Shown: one piece after another, positions 55,413 to 64,000 of the stretch
How the letters are laid out: each line of letters opens with the position of its first letter
Numbering within the stretch: the first letter of the stretch is position 1
Assembly: GCA_964036155.1 (NCBI GenBank)
Contig: OZ038422.1
Span: forward strand, 12,113,201-12,177,200
Reading direction: 5' to 3'
Length of the DNA: 64,000 nt
From: Diploscapter coronatus
Lineage: Eukaryota; Nematoda; Chromadorea; Rhabditida; Rhabditidae
Position numbers and translations under genes: made by a program
Notes under the pieces: generated by a model
The model's input: the letters and a program-made list of their open reading frames with translations, nothing else
Databases searched by the model: none
Told to the model about the DNA's origin: nothing

Positions 55413-55799
55413 TTAGTGCATAGTGACCGCTCTCCAAACAAATAGATTATTAACGGGAAAATTTAACGATACTAATGCATTCAATAGAATTTTTAGCGCT
55501 CTAATTCTAACCATTCTTTCTCTAAACTTTTCAAGTAGACGAAGAGTTACTTCAATTGGAGTATTGGCGAAAATTGACGTGAACAGCTCTGAATTAGGAT
55601 CAGAATTAGAAATAGAGGTAGGATCCGAAGTAGGATCAGAAGTAGAAACAGGAGTAGGATCAGGAATAGAAACAGTAAGAGGCTCCTTGGGAAACTGCGG
55701 AAGTACTATTTGTTTTGTTATTTCCAAAAATTCCGTAAGTTCATTAGAAGTTTGATGACCAACTAGATCAATATTATCGGGTTCAGTAGTTGGTTCCAT
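55413..55799 (-). CDS. hypothetical Asp/Pro/Ser/Thr-repeat ORF, possible 5' exon of coiled-coil gene
   Basis: A 128-codon frame with TGA immediately before its ATG. The middle carries short repeats (DPTPVSTSDPTSDPTSISNS) encoded by tandem GTAGGATCAGAA-like units; the end is a charged, helical segment (TLRLLEKFRERMVRIRALKI). A phase-0 donor TTA/gtatcg at about 55460 would join it in frame to DVLNDLRQ of the coiled-coil gene. Alternatively it is a separate gene ending at 55413, or not coding. Confidence 0.4.
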   Translation of the reverse strand: MEPTTEPDNIDLVGHQTSNELTEFLEITKQIVLPQFPKEPLTVSIPDPTPVSTSDPTSDPTSISNSDPNSELFTSIFANTPIEVTLRLLEKFRERMVRIRALKILLNALVSLNFPVNNLFVWRAVTMH

Positions 55800-57844
55800 T
55801 CAGTATATCAAAAGTAGGATATCTGCAAATATTAAGTTTTAGAATGATCAGGAATTTTGAAACGTTCTTGAATTTGTTAAAACGAAAATTCGCGTTGAAT
55901 ATTATGAAATAAATTGCGATAGCTGAAAAGAGGAAGTAAGGAGAGAGCGCGGCAAAAAAAGAAGAAAGGACTAAAACATCGCTCATCATGCCCAACGAAG
56001 TGGGGATAGAGGTACAGTGCAAAAGATAAACCTGCCGTTAATAATGCCAAAATAAAATTGTCAGTATTTAATGGGGGAACGCTAAAGGCGAGCAAGGAAT
56101 AAAGGAATTCATAAATTTGCATAGTTTCGAGCAATTATTTTGCAATTTGACAGATAATTTTCTTTGTTGAAAAGATGCTGTTTGTATTGGAATGAATTAC
56201 TCCTATCAAATGTTGGCGAAACGTTTCAACCAAGGCATATCGCTGTACCTCGGCATTTTTCGAATGCTTTGAATCGTCCAGCTTCCTTCCTTCTTTCTTA
56301 CCTTCTTCTCTTCCTGTTTTCTCGTTTACTTTCCAAGACCGATTTCTCGTCCCCTCGCTCACAATTCCAAGCACTGCACTGTCTTTTTTCCCTTCCACGC
56401 GATCAGCGTCTTTGCAATAAATCGCTAAAAACCGCGTATGAAAAGAAAGAATGAGTGTGTCTGCGTGTCTAGCCTGCTCTTTGACTCTGACCAAGGCTAG
56501 AGATTATCGATTGTTCTTCCCTGATTTCTTGTTGTATTTCATTAGTATCTTGTACTTTTTTCGATAATTACTTCGTTTTTCTTTACTTATTTTATCATTT
56601 GGTAATTGTAATGGTGATTAACGATATCAGCCACGACACTGACTCGTTTTTTCTTTTCTCTCATTTTATCATCGATCCTCTCCGGATTTCATGTTTTTTC
56701 ATTATTTTTTGCAAAAATTCTTCGAAAATTTTAGCTTTCAGATAATTTCATCGATGAAACTTGGCTAGCAGAGATGGATGACAGAGGTGGGTCGGAATTC
56801 CGGCGATTTTTCATTCCGATTCCGCGAATTTTTAAATTGCATTCTGGTCTATCCCTGGTGGATGATGTAATAAAATAAAGATCTAGAAATTCGATGCAAT
56901 ATTTTGGGCTACTTTTCAAAAATGTTTGGGCAAAATTAGAATACAGAAGAAAAGGAAGCAGAAATATTATTCGATTTTGGGTCTAAAACTAGGTCACGAA
57001 GAGCTACTTCTATAGCAATGCTGGTAGGAAAGTGAACAATCAGGGTGTTGTAAATGATCAGACTGATCAACTATCACTAATTAGTGGAGTTATTGTAATT
57101 TTTTCAAGAGTTTTTTTTAAGAGAAGATAAAAATATTCACAAAAGAATCGAGAAAGATAAACGAGTGTCGAATGTGTCGGCCGCATTTGAAAAGGAACGT
57201 TGTTGTTTATTCCTGTAAATGGGGCGCAAAACTTGTAAAGGAGTTGGTCACGGGGAGTAATAAAAATTTAGAATGAAAAGGGTGTCTAGAGGAGTCAAGA
57301 AAAATGTTCCAATGCGTTGCTCGAAGTTTTTGAAGCTTTGCGACGCGGTATGATTTTTTGCACACCACCAGCATCTCTGATGGGGAGGAGAGAAAAAAGT
57401 AGTTGGCTATTGCCAGCTATGGATCTGTCACAAAGAAATAAAATTACCATTTCCAGATGACATTTTGTCGTTTTGCATTCCGCACTTTTGAAATCTTACA
57501 AAGCTTATCTTCCCAAAAATTATAGCGTGCCCTTATTTCCTGAGGTGAGTAGTGGATTCCCGATTATCGATTTTTCAAGATGGTTATTTTTGTCTTTTGC
57601 TTTCTTTGTTCTTTTCTTTTCTATGTCCTCTTCTCTTTCTCCTATTTCTTATTTTTCTTTCTCTATCCTCTCTTCTTTTCTAGCTGTCTATAATTCGTGT
57701 ACTTTATACCTTTACTTATCCTCTTGGTTATTTTCGTATTTTGAGGCTAGGAAATTTTTATTTTTCACCCGCAATCCATGTCCATACGTCATTCTAGATC
57801 TAACATTACATAATTTTCTAGAATTCTCAAAAATCGACAGGAAA
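55800..57844. other. intergenic region upstream of TMEM41A-like gene
   Basis: About 2 kb. Minus-strand frame 56135-56494 is Lys/Glu-rich without motif. Near 56031-56116 an exon-like minus-strand sequence (MQIYEFLYSLLAFSVPPLNT) has a good donor, but its joining to the acceptor near 55834 runs into a stop, so it may be part of a 5' UTR. The Phe/Ser-rich frame at 57473-57840 reads through the TMEM41A leader and is judged chance. Confidence 0.45.
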
Positions 57845-59309
57845 ATGATTCCAAGTTGGATTTCAAAGGTATTGATTTTATCGATTCTTATCTCATTACC
57901 AAAAAGTCCATCCTCAGAGCTTCACGCACTACGACAGCGCGAATCGTCTGTGTGGGTTGCTTTTCACCTGGTTTTTGTCGACATCATTCCTTTACTTAGT
58001 CTGGTAAGTGATTTAAACGAACTTAAAAAAGATAAAGTATGAAATAGCATTGAAGATCAAAATTTCCACAACTTTTTTTAACCTATTTTGATCATTTTTA
58101 TGATGGTAAAGGTCTTTCATAAAAAATATGCATATTTTAATGAAAATTGACTCTTTATTTCAGGAGCCACGGGCCTCAGCCCGAAGGACTCGAGAAAAAA
58201 CCAACTTTTCCACGGGATGTCGAAGATTTGAAAGAACTCGCTATCATTCTGGCTCATTACAGGTTGAAATTCTCAATTTTCAAGAAAAAAATCCATAAAA
58301 TGTTCAGAGATGATCACTACCTCTACATTCTGGTGCTATTTTCACTCGCTTACCTCTACAAACAGACGTTTGCTATACCGGGATCTTTTTTTATGGTATG
58401 CTTTAAAGAAACTAAATCTTGTATCTCATCCATTTTAAGAGACTATCCTTCAATATGTGATTCCAGAATCTGCTTTCGGGCGCACTTTTCGGGGCGTGGC
58501 TTGGCTCGGCGATTTCCTGCTCGCTTACCGTAGTCGGGTCGTCGTTCTGTTTCCTGCTCTCTTCGCTATTTGCCGGCCCGATCATCGAGCGCAATCTGGC
58601 TTCACGATTGAAGGAATTGAGGAGAAAGGTAGGAAAATTGAATTTTCTTTAAAAAAAATTTAAAACAAACATTCTTAAAAACTATCTAATTTCGGAATGT
58701 CAGATAAATCTTCAGATTTCCACCCAGAAGCATCGAATGTTCGCATTTCTGCTCGGCGCGAGGATTTTCCCGTTCACCCCACACTGGCTCCTTAACATCT
58801 GCAGTCCGTTCGCAGGAATTCACCTCTCCATGCACGCCGCTACGATTGGAATCGGTAATCTTCTACCTGAATTATTCTATTTGTCTTTTGAAAGAAAAAG
58901 GCTGTTCTTCATCCATCCAAAGTGGAATATTTTATAATAAAAACGCAGCGCCTTTCTCTATCTGAAAGATACAATTTTATCATAAGCAAATACTTATACC
59001 TATCTTCATCAATATAAAACATTCATTATTTTATATGACGTCATTTTATCATTAAAAAGAGCTGATCTTCATAAAAAAGCGCAACATTCTCGAGCTTCAG
59101 GCCTCATACCGTACAACGTGCTGTGCGTTCGAGCTGGTCGAGTTCTGTCGGAATTCAAATCTGCGCGTGACGTCCTCGATCCGTCGACGCTCTTGGAATT
59201 GGCGCTGCTGACACTGCTTCTATTCGCCATAGCCATGTATGGCAAGAAACGTCAATCTGCAGACAAATTAATCGAAATGGAGCCCCTCGAATCTGTGCAT
59301 ACAGAGTGA
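57845..59309 (+). CDS. TMEM41A: TMEM41A-like VTT-domain membrane protein
   Basis: Seven exons (57845-57868, 57918-58003, 58164-58262, 58308-58395, from 58468 to 58629, 58715-58854 and 59101-59309). ATG follows a CGACAG acceptor. Exon 1-2 give MIPSWISKSFTHYDSANRLC then a signal-anchor helix (FTWFLSTSFLYLVW). After FPRDVEDLKELAIILAHYRD come AYLYKQTFAIPGSFFMNLLS, GALFGAWLGSAISC, FCFLLSSLFAGPIIERNL and ARIFPFTPHWLLNICSPFAG, the VTT (SNARE-associated/DedA) core. LIPYNVLCVRAGRVLSEF is characteristic of TMEM41A rather than TMEM41B. A last helix precedes a short charged tail (MEPLESVHTE). VTT proteins include ER lipid scramblases (TMEM41B, VMP1); scrambling by this member is inference. The gene stands alone. 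Confidence 0.92.
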
Positions 59310-59919
59310 TCTCTTGAAAGGCGTTATATCTTAAGACGACGTCACTAAATGGTGATATCGTTAGAATTATTTGATAATAATGTCGTGGCGTTACGACTTC
59401 AAAAATCTTTATTGACGTCATCATTTTATCATTTTAAGAGACGTCATTCCCCAATCTCTTTCCGAAATAGTTCAAAATAGTCTTTATTTATTGGTCAAGT
59501 GACCTTATTTTTAACTATCAGATCAGACAGGGTTAAATGAAATACGAGTATCAATTCGAATGAGGTTTTGTGATATGATCATAACATTGCAACAATTAGA
59601 ACGGATTACTGTGATTCTAAAGATAATAAATGGTTTTGACAGAAAAATGACATGGAACTGCTTGATTTGGTTAAGTGATAAGGCACAGTCGTGTTAACTT
59701 AAGGCTATGCTTAACAATAAAACACGCTATTTTTACACGAAACGTAGAATTAAAGCTGTCCCTGTTGTTCAATCGAATTGATCATTGAGAGTCAAACTGT
59801 ATGGAGTATCTTTTCCTCTCTTTTCGAGCACTACTTTATGCAACGAGGGGATAGCTTGCAATATATTTTTAGCAAAAGCAAGAATAGCTGAATACTCAAA
59901 CTGCAGTTTATGAATTTTA

Positions 59920-59953
59920 GCGACAGGCCGACGCTCTATCCACTCAACCGAAG
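59920..59953 (-). other. tRNA-like 5' half (A-box) fragment
   Basis: Read on the minus strand: GGTTGAGTGGATAGAGCG followed by TCGGCCTGTCGC, closely like the D-arm and anticodon 5' strand of a tRNA. The anticodon stem cannot close and no T-arm follows, so this is a decayed tRNA or the head of a tRNA-derived SINE. Confidence 0.35.
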
Positions 59954-60005
59954 GTGATACTCGTATAAGGCTGTACTGTCGAGTGATCTTCCTCGAGGGA
60001 ATTTC

Positions 60006-60117
60006 TTTTCCTCTCCCCATTTCGCATGCTCTCTAACGTAGCGATGGAGAGCCTTCATGGCATAGAAAAACGATACCATACGGTTTGACTTCCCAATGAA
60101 CAATTGGATTGAAATAC
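60006..60117. repeat. dispersed repeat, partial copy of element in TFB1M intron
   Basis: Shares ordered blocks TTTCCTCTCC, CGCATG, CTC.AAC.TAGCGAT, GATACCATA and GATTGAAA with 45706-45811, in the same orientation. Shorter similarity (TCTCCGCATC, TATGCTCTCTAAC) occurs near 63370-63406. Confidence 0.6.
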
Positions 60118-60561
60118 GGGCATTTAAATTAAATAGGATTTAGATTTAAATATGCACTCTTCTTAACCGCCTAAATCCAAACTTTCTTCTATGGTGAAGA
60201 TTGACATTATTAAGATACGCAATTCTCTGAAACTTAATTTCTCCATGGATATTTAAACTTGAATTAAACCTGCTGAGTTTTCCTAAGCCTGCGCCTTGTT
60301 AGCAATTGTACTGGGCTTGCTAAAATTTATCATTTTTCCGATAGTATAAAATTCTCTTACATGACAAACAATAATGCCCATGTTTATTAATTCTTCCGTG
60401 CGTGGTTTTCAGGAAAGTTATCTAAAAATGTGTTAATTTCAGAAAAAAAATCTGCCTTACCGAGTAAGTCCCCTTCCCGTCGGCCTTAGCGTTAGCGGCC
60501 GTGCACCCTAATAGCCGGCATTTTTTACTTGCCGATAAAATCGTTTCTCCCGAAGACGATG

Positions 60562-61914
60562 CTAATACTGAGCCAAGACAATCCTAAATGGCGTCTTATA
60601 AATATCAGAAAGCGTCAAGAGGTGTCGTACTTGATTATAATACGTTACAAATGGAGGCGACTCTTCTATTACAGGCTCTCTGGCTATCGAAAGGTAGGTC
60701 TGCTCAGATTCCGAAGCTACCGGGGAACTTTCGACCTAAGAGATACGTGAAACTAAAGGACTTTAGGTGGTTTAACCTGAATTTGACTCTCTGCATTAGT
60801 AATATCATTTTCGATAGATCTAATGATAGCATCTCCGATCTCATTAGAAGACGAATTAACGCTAGCCACTGCTGCCTTATAATTATCCAATGTAGTCTCC
60901 ATTTGACTTGGTGTCAAGGTGGGCGGGGCCTCGATAGGGTCGATCTAATCCATTTTTTCTACACTAGAACAAATTCGATTTGCATACGTCAATCCGATTT
61001 TCTGAAGGCTGAACTTGTTGAATATTGGCACCAGATTGAAGATTTTGAGGGGCATGTGGGGCGATCTTAAAATAGAAAGCTGATCTTCGTGAAATTTTCA
61101 TCTTTTAGTTTGACCTCTTGATAGGCTTGAAGTTCAACTCGGTTCGACCTATCGTTCGGTTGAGTTTTGGTATCACGATAAACTTGACCGGGAGGTTTGA
61201 TAGAGTATGTTTCTTGACGGGGCTTCTGGTCGACGTTTTGTTGAACCTGAGTTTTTCCCTTAAAAATCGTAATTTTAAGTTCCCAACTTTGAAGGATTGA
61301 TAAGTCTGAGGAGTTATGGGTCTCTGAGCAGCGGGACTTTGGAACGGATTGGGAGGAGGCGGAGCGGCCTGAAAAGTGGACGGAGCGGCCTGGAAAGTGG
61401 ACGGAGCGGCCTGGAAAATCGGTGAAGCCACGGGCAAAGGGGGCGGAGCTATTGGCAAATTCGAGGCATATTGAGCATGACTTTGAGACGAATAGGATGA
61501 ACCTTGAGCATAGTTTGAATACCCCTGAAATGTTATTCTTGCAAAAAAAAAATAAGGAACTAACACGACATGCCACTGAGCTATTATGTGATTAGAAATA
61601 GCTTACATTTTGTGAAGAAGCAGGCTGCTGATAGGAATATTGCCCAGAATAATAGGAGCTCTGACTTTGTTGAGGCTGGTAGGATTGATAGGATTGGTAG
61701 CTGGGCTGAACTTGAACAGGCGCGGGCGCGGGTGCGGGTGCGGGTGCTGAGCAAGGGCATCGACTACATCCGCACGATGATGAGCTACCTCCTAGAAATT
61801 AGCATAAAATGCCAATTTTTAGATTATTTCACTTGTACCTCCCGGTAAGCATCCTCTCGCTTCGTAGAATAAAATCGATAGATTTAGAAGGATTGCAACC
61901 AATCGTGTGATCAT
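60562..61914 (-). CDS. secreted Pro/Ala/Gln/Tyr-rich low-complexity protein
   Basis: Eight exons. ATG 61912-61914 starts a signal peptide (MITRLVAILLNLSILFYEA). The next exon encodes a Cys-rich patch (SSSSCGCSRCPCS), an Ala-Pro run (APAPAPAPAPV) and Gln/Tyr/Ser repeats (SYQSYQSYQPQQSQSSYYSG). Exon 3 carries three copies of a 21-base unit encoding FQAAPST-type heptads. Later exons (GKTQVQQNVDQKPRQETYSI, DPIEAPPTLTPSQMETTLDN, VESSPVASESEQTYLSIARE) become more polar, and the protein ends FRIVLAQY with TAG at 60562-60564. It resembles extracellular or cuticle-associated low-complexity worm proteins, but no family is assigned. The exon chain relies on several ATTAG and TTAAG acceptors, so details may be off. 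Confidence 0.72.
61340..61425 (-). repeat. tandem 21-base repeat within the secreted protein gene
   Basis: Plus-strand unit GGAAAGTGGACGGAGCGGCCT is repeated about three times with few changes, each unit coding FQAAPST. It is in frame, so length changes would preserve the protein. Confidence 0.75.
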
Positions 61915-64000
61915 ATTGAATTATATAGATATCCGAAAAAGGAGATTTATTCAATCTGAAAACGAAATAAATTGATGAAGATCAGCTTTCAATTCGAATT
62001 ATTAATTAATAATAAAGTTGAAATAAGATGAAGGTAAAAATCTAAAAGTTAAACAATTTCAATGAGGATCAACGTTATATATAATTAATAAGAGTTAGAT
62101 AAAATTCGAATATTCTGTAAGTAAAAGTGTAAAAGCGAACACGCGTGCCGCATTCGGCTGAAAGTGAAAGACAAATGGATGCGGAATGAGGGAAATGAGG
62201 GAAATGACGCTATGGGCGACAATGAGTCTGGAGTGTCCTTAGGGGTGAACGGTTATGGAATGGATATAGGGATGAAAACCTGCAAACCTGTTGACCGCAT
62301 AGGGAGATGCCAGAAATGGGTGTGTGTGGCTATTGGGCGGATATAGAAGGATCTTATGCGGGCACTATCGGACACCCGCTGAATGTGAATGCGAAAATGT
62401 GATGACAGAGTACAGATAAAGCTATATGCGAAAGCCGAGAAATTTGGATATCTCATTCATGGATAAAGGTAAGGAAAACTTGTAGAGCAAATAGAGGAGA
62501 TAAAGAGTTGAGGGATATGCGAAATGCGAGGAAGAAAATCTGATGTGATAAACAACGTTTGGAATTTATAAAAATCCAAGTTAAAAATAGAATCGGGAAG
62601 AAAGTAGTTTTTCATGTGGTTTTAATTAATGAAAAGGATGAAAAGCTTGATCTGGAAAATTCCAAAGAACAAGAAGAAAAATTACCCTTTGGTTCGCAAC
62701 TTCTGAACCGCAAACCGAACGCAGCGCTCTGGTCAGACTTCTGGATGTCAATTACTATTTGCGACTTTTTCTCACTGCCCTACTCAAAAAAAGACAATAA
62801 GTAGGAAATGAGAAGCTAAAAACCTAGCAGAGTGGATTTTTCCTTAGTTAGAATAGTTGCGTAAGCTTTCTCCTGGCAGAGAAATAGTAAGTAGATCTGA
62901 GAGAGTGCAAAAGATACCTGCCACAAGCTGAGGTACTTCATTCATAACTAGTCATGGCTTTACGGAAGCCATAATAAGAAGCACGCTCATACATACACCA
63001 GCCGTTTTTACGCCTTTCTCTCCACTTTTTCCCTATTGTGATCAGGAGAACAGAGAGTAAGCTTGAATTTTAGAGTACGGCATTTTCAAAACATAAAGAA
63101 AAGGCTGATCTTCATCGGTAAAATACAGTATGCCAAAAATGCGACTTTGTCGCAAATATTGTTGACATATGACGGACCTGATTTGGGCACTTTCCCTTAC
63201 TTTCTCAGATATTTCTCTGACTGTCTCTTTTCTACTCTCTCTCTCTCTTATCTTCGTACTATTTCTCTTCCATAAGATTTTCCTCTTTTCGAACATCGCG
63301 CGCGGCCCAATGAGGCGTCAAAATTCACCTGGATTGAAGGATTTCAAGTTAAACGGCAGAGTCATTCGCTTTCTCCGCATCTCTAGCTTTTCCTATGCTC
63401 TCTAACAATATATTTTTCTCAAACGCTCTTATTTTCTCTTTATCTACAAGTCTTAGCTTTCCCTTTTAGCCAATGAAAAATGACTATATCTTAGCCGATA
63501 TATATAGCCTCAGGAAAAAATCACCACAATGATATAAAGGTCACCAAGTTTCATTCACAAAAGCAGCTGTATTAGACTTGAAAGAAAATAGAATATGCAA
63601 AGTATAAAAGTGCAAATAATATGGTCTTTTAATGTAATTTATAGGCTAAGGGCTAAATTATAATGGCCATTTAGATCAACATGATGCTAAATTGAACTCG
63701 GCAATTACATGTTTTGGGGAAATACAAGTTTTTGCAAATAATTAATCCGAAAAAATAAAATTTTGTTTCGATGGTAGTTCTTGGGATTTCGTATTCCCCC
63801 TCCTAAATCCAAATAAAAAGTACATTCTGATTTGGCCAATTTTCATCGACTTAACCAACTGAGCCACAAAACACCCTCCTATGCATCATCATTCATATAT
63901 CTAAGTTTTCAAGAATCTCAAGTTTTACGCTTTATCGAATTTTATCCAGACAAAATTTAACTTTTTTCAACTTGCATAAACTTGTTATGAACTTAATAAT
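61915..64000. other. right-edge region, no gene supported
   Basis: Promoter side of the secreted-protein gene, then AT-rich sequence. The frame 62559-62804 (plus) and 63042-63296 (minus) lack motifs and splice support. A tRNA-like A-box fragment lies at 63846-63876. CT-rich tracts occur at 63215-63250. Confidence 0.5.
63846..63876 (-). other. tRNA-like A-box fragment
   Basis: Minus strand reads GTGTTTTGTGGCTCAGTTGG then TTAAGTCGATG. The TGGCTCAGTTGG block is a good A-box, but no anticodon or T-arm follows. Likely a decayed tRNA or a SINE head. Confidence 0.3.

Larger units (their letters stand above)
59310..60561. other. intergenic region with repeat fragments, no gene
   Basis: TGACGTCA words at 59413-59420 and nearby GACGTCAT copies lie just past the TMEM41A-like gene. 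A tRNA-like A-box (59920-59953) and a copy of the TFB1M-intron repeat (60006-60117) follow; both are listed. The minus-strand frame 59769-60020 overlaps these repeats and is not credited. Confidence 0.55.

Noticed and set aside
55423..55755. 110-codon plus-strand frame with Glu/Val/Gly repeats
   Set aside because: Overlaps the minus-strand ORF 55413-55799; repeats come from the same tandem units, and the minus frame is the better candidate.
56135..56494. 119-codon minus-strand frame
   Set aside because: Charged low-complexity sequence with no splice context or family.
57473..58042. 189-codon plus-strand frame
   Set aside because: Runs through the TMEM41A-like leader and first introns in the wrong frame; the spliced model with a TM anchor and VTT domain explains the region better.
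59920..59953. Functional tRNA gene
   Set aside because: Only D-arm and half the anticodon arm are recognisable; the cloverleaf cannot be completed.
59769..60020. 83-codon minus-strand frame
   Set aside because: Overlaps a tRNA-like fragment and a dispersed repeat; not a protein family.
62559..62804. 81-codon plus-strand frame near right edge
   Set aside because: No conserved motif, no acceptor or donor that improves it; kept as unsupported.

Overview
This is a nuclear window from a nematode, most likely a rhabditid (clade V, related to but not evidently a Caenorhabditis). The reasons are many small exons separated by introns of about 45-60 bases, acceptors of the TTTTCAG / TTTTAG type (often sitting directly at or a few bases before the start ATG, as at trans-spliced mRNA 5' ends), AT-rich spacers, and a gene content dominated by conserved eukaryotic housekeeping genes with clear worm-like proteins. 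No bacterial, plasmid, phage or CRISPR signals were seen. All gene models were assembled by hand from reading frames and splice sites; spans given are start codon to stop codon including introns.

Layout. 1-8 kb: a FAM135 lipase-like gene (minus). 8-18.7 kb: a very large plus-strand gene for an NG2/CSPG4-type transmembrane protein with about 15 CSPG repeats and a C-terminal PDZ ligand; its introns host at least four different foldback (MITE-like) elements. 20-24.3 kb (minus): ribosomal protein eS17 (rps-17) and translation factor eIF1 (eif-1), with a complete PIGB mannosyltransferase gene lying inside the last large intron of eif-1 on the same strand. 25-30.6 kb (plus): CK2 alpha kinase (kin-3) and mitochondrial cysteine desulfurase (nfs-1). 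30.8-32 kb (minus): an unrecognised small single-pass membrane protein. 33.1-37.8 kb (minus): NOM1-like nucleolar MIF4G/MA3 protein. 38.7-40.7 kb (minus): FKBP8-like tail-anchored immunophilin. 41.4-47.7 kb (minus): UBA5 (UFM1-activating enzyme), TFB1M (mitochondrial rRNA dimethyltransferase) and guanylate kinase in the order guk-1, tfb1m, uba-5, probably at least partly an operon. 49.6-52 kb (plus): S-adenosylmethionine decarboxylase (smd-1) with candidate upstream ORFs. 53-55.8 kb (minus): an unrecognised transmembrane coiled-coil protein and its possible 5' exon. 57.8-59.3 kb (plus): TMEM41A-like VTT-domain protein. 60.6-61.9 kb (minus): a secreted Pro/Ala/Gln/Tyr-rich protein. The last 2 kb shows no gene.

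The genes do not form one pathway; themes are translation (rps-17, eif-1, NOM1), mitochondria (nfs-1, tfb1m, an apparently mitochondrial form of guanylate kinase), protein modification/ER (uba-5, PIGB, TMEM41A) and cell surface (CSPG4, secreted proteins). No clearly novel multi-gene system was found. The most noteworthy points are the same-strand nesting of PIGB in eif-1, the targeting exon on guanylate kinase, a possible N-terminal extension of CK2 alpha, several inverted-repeat elements, two microRNA-sized or long hairpins, and introns of unrelated genes that share TTAATTA-type words.
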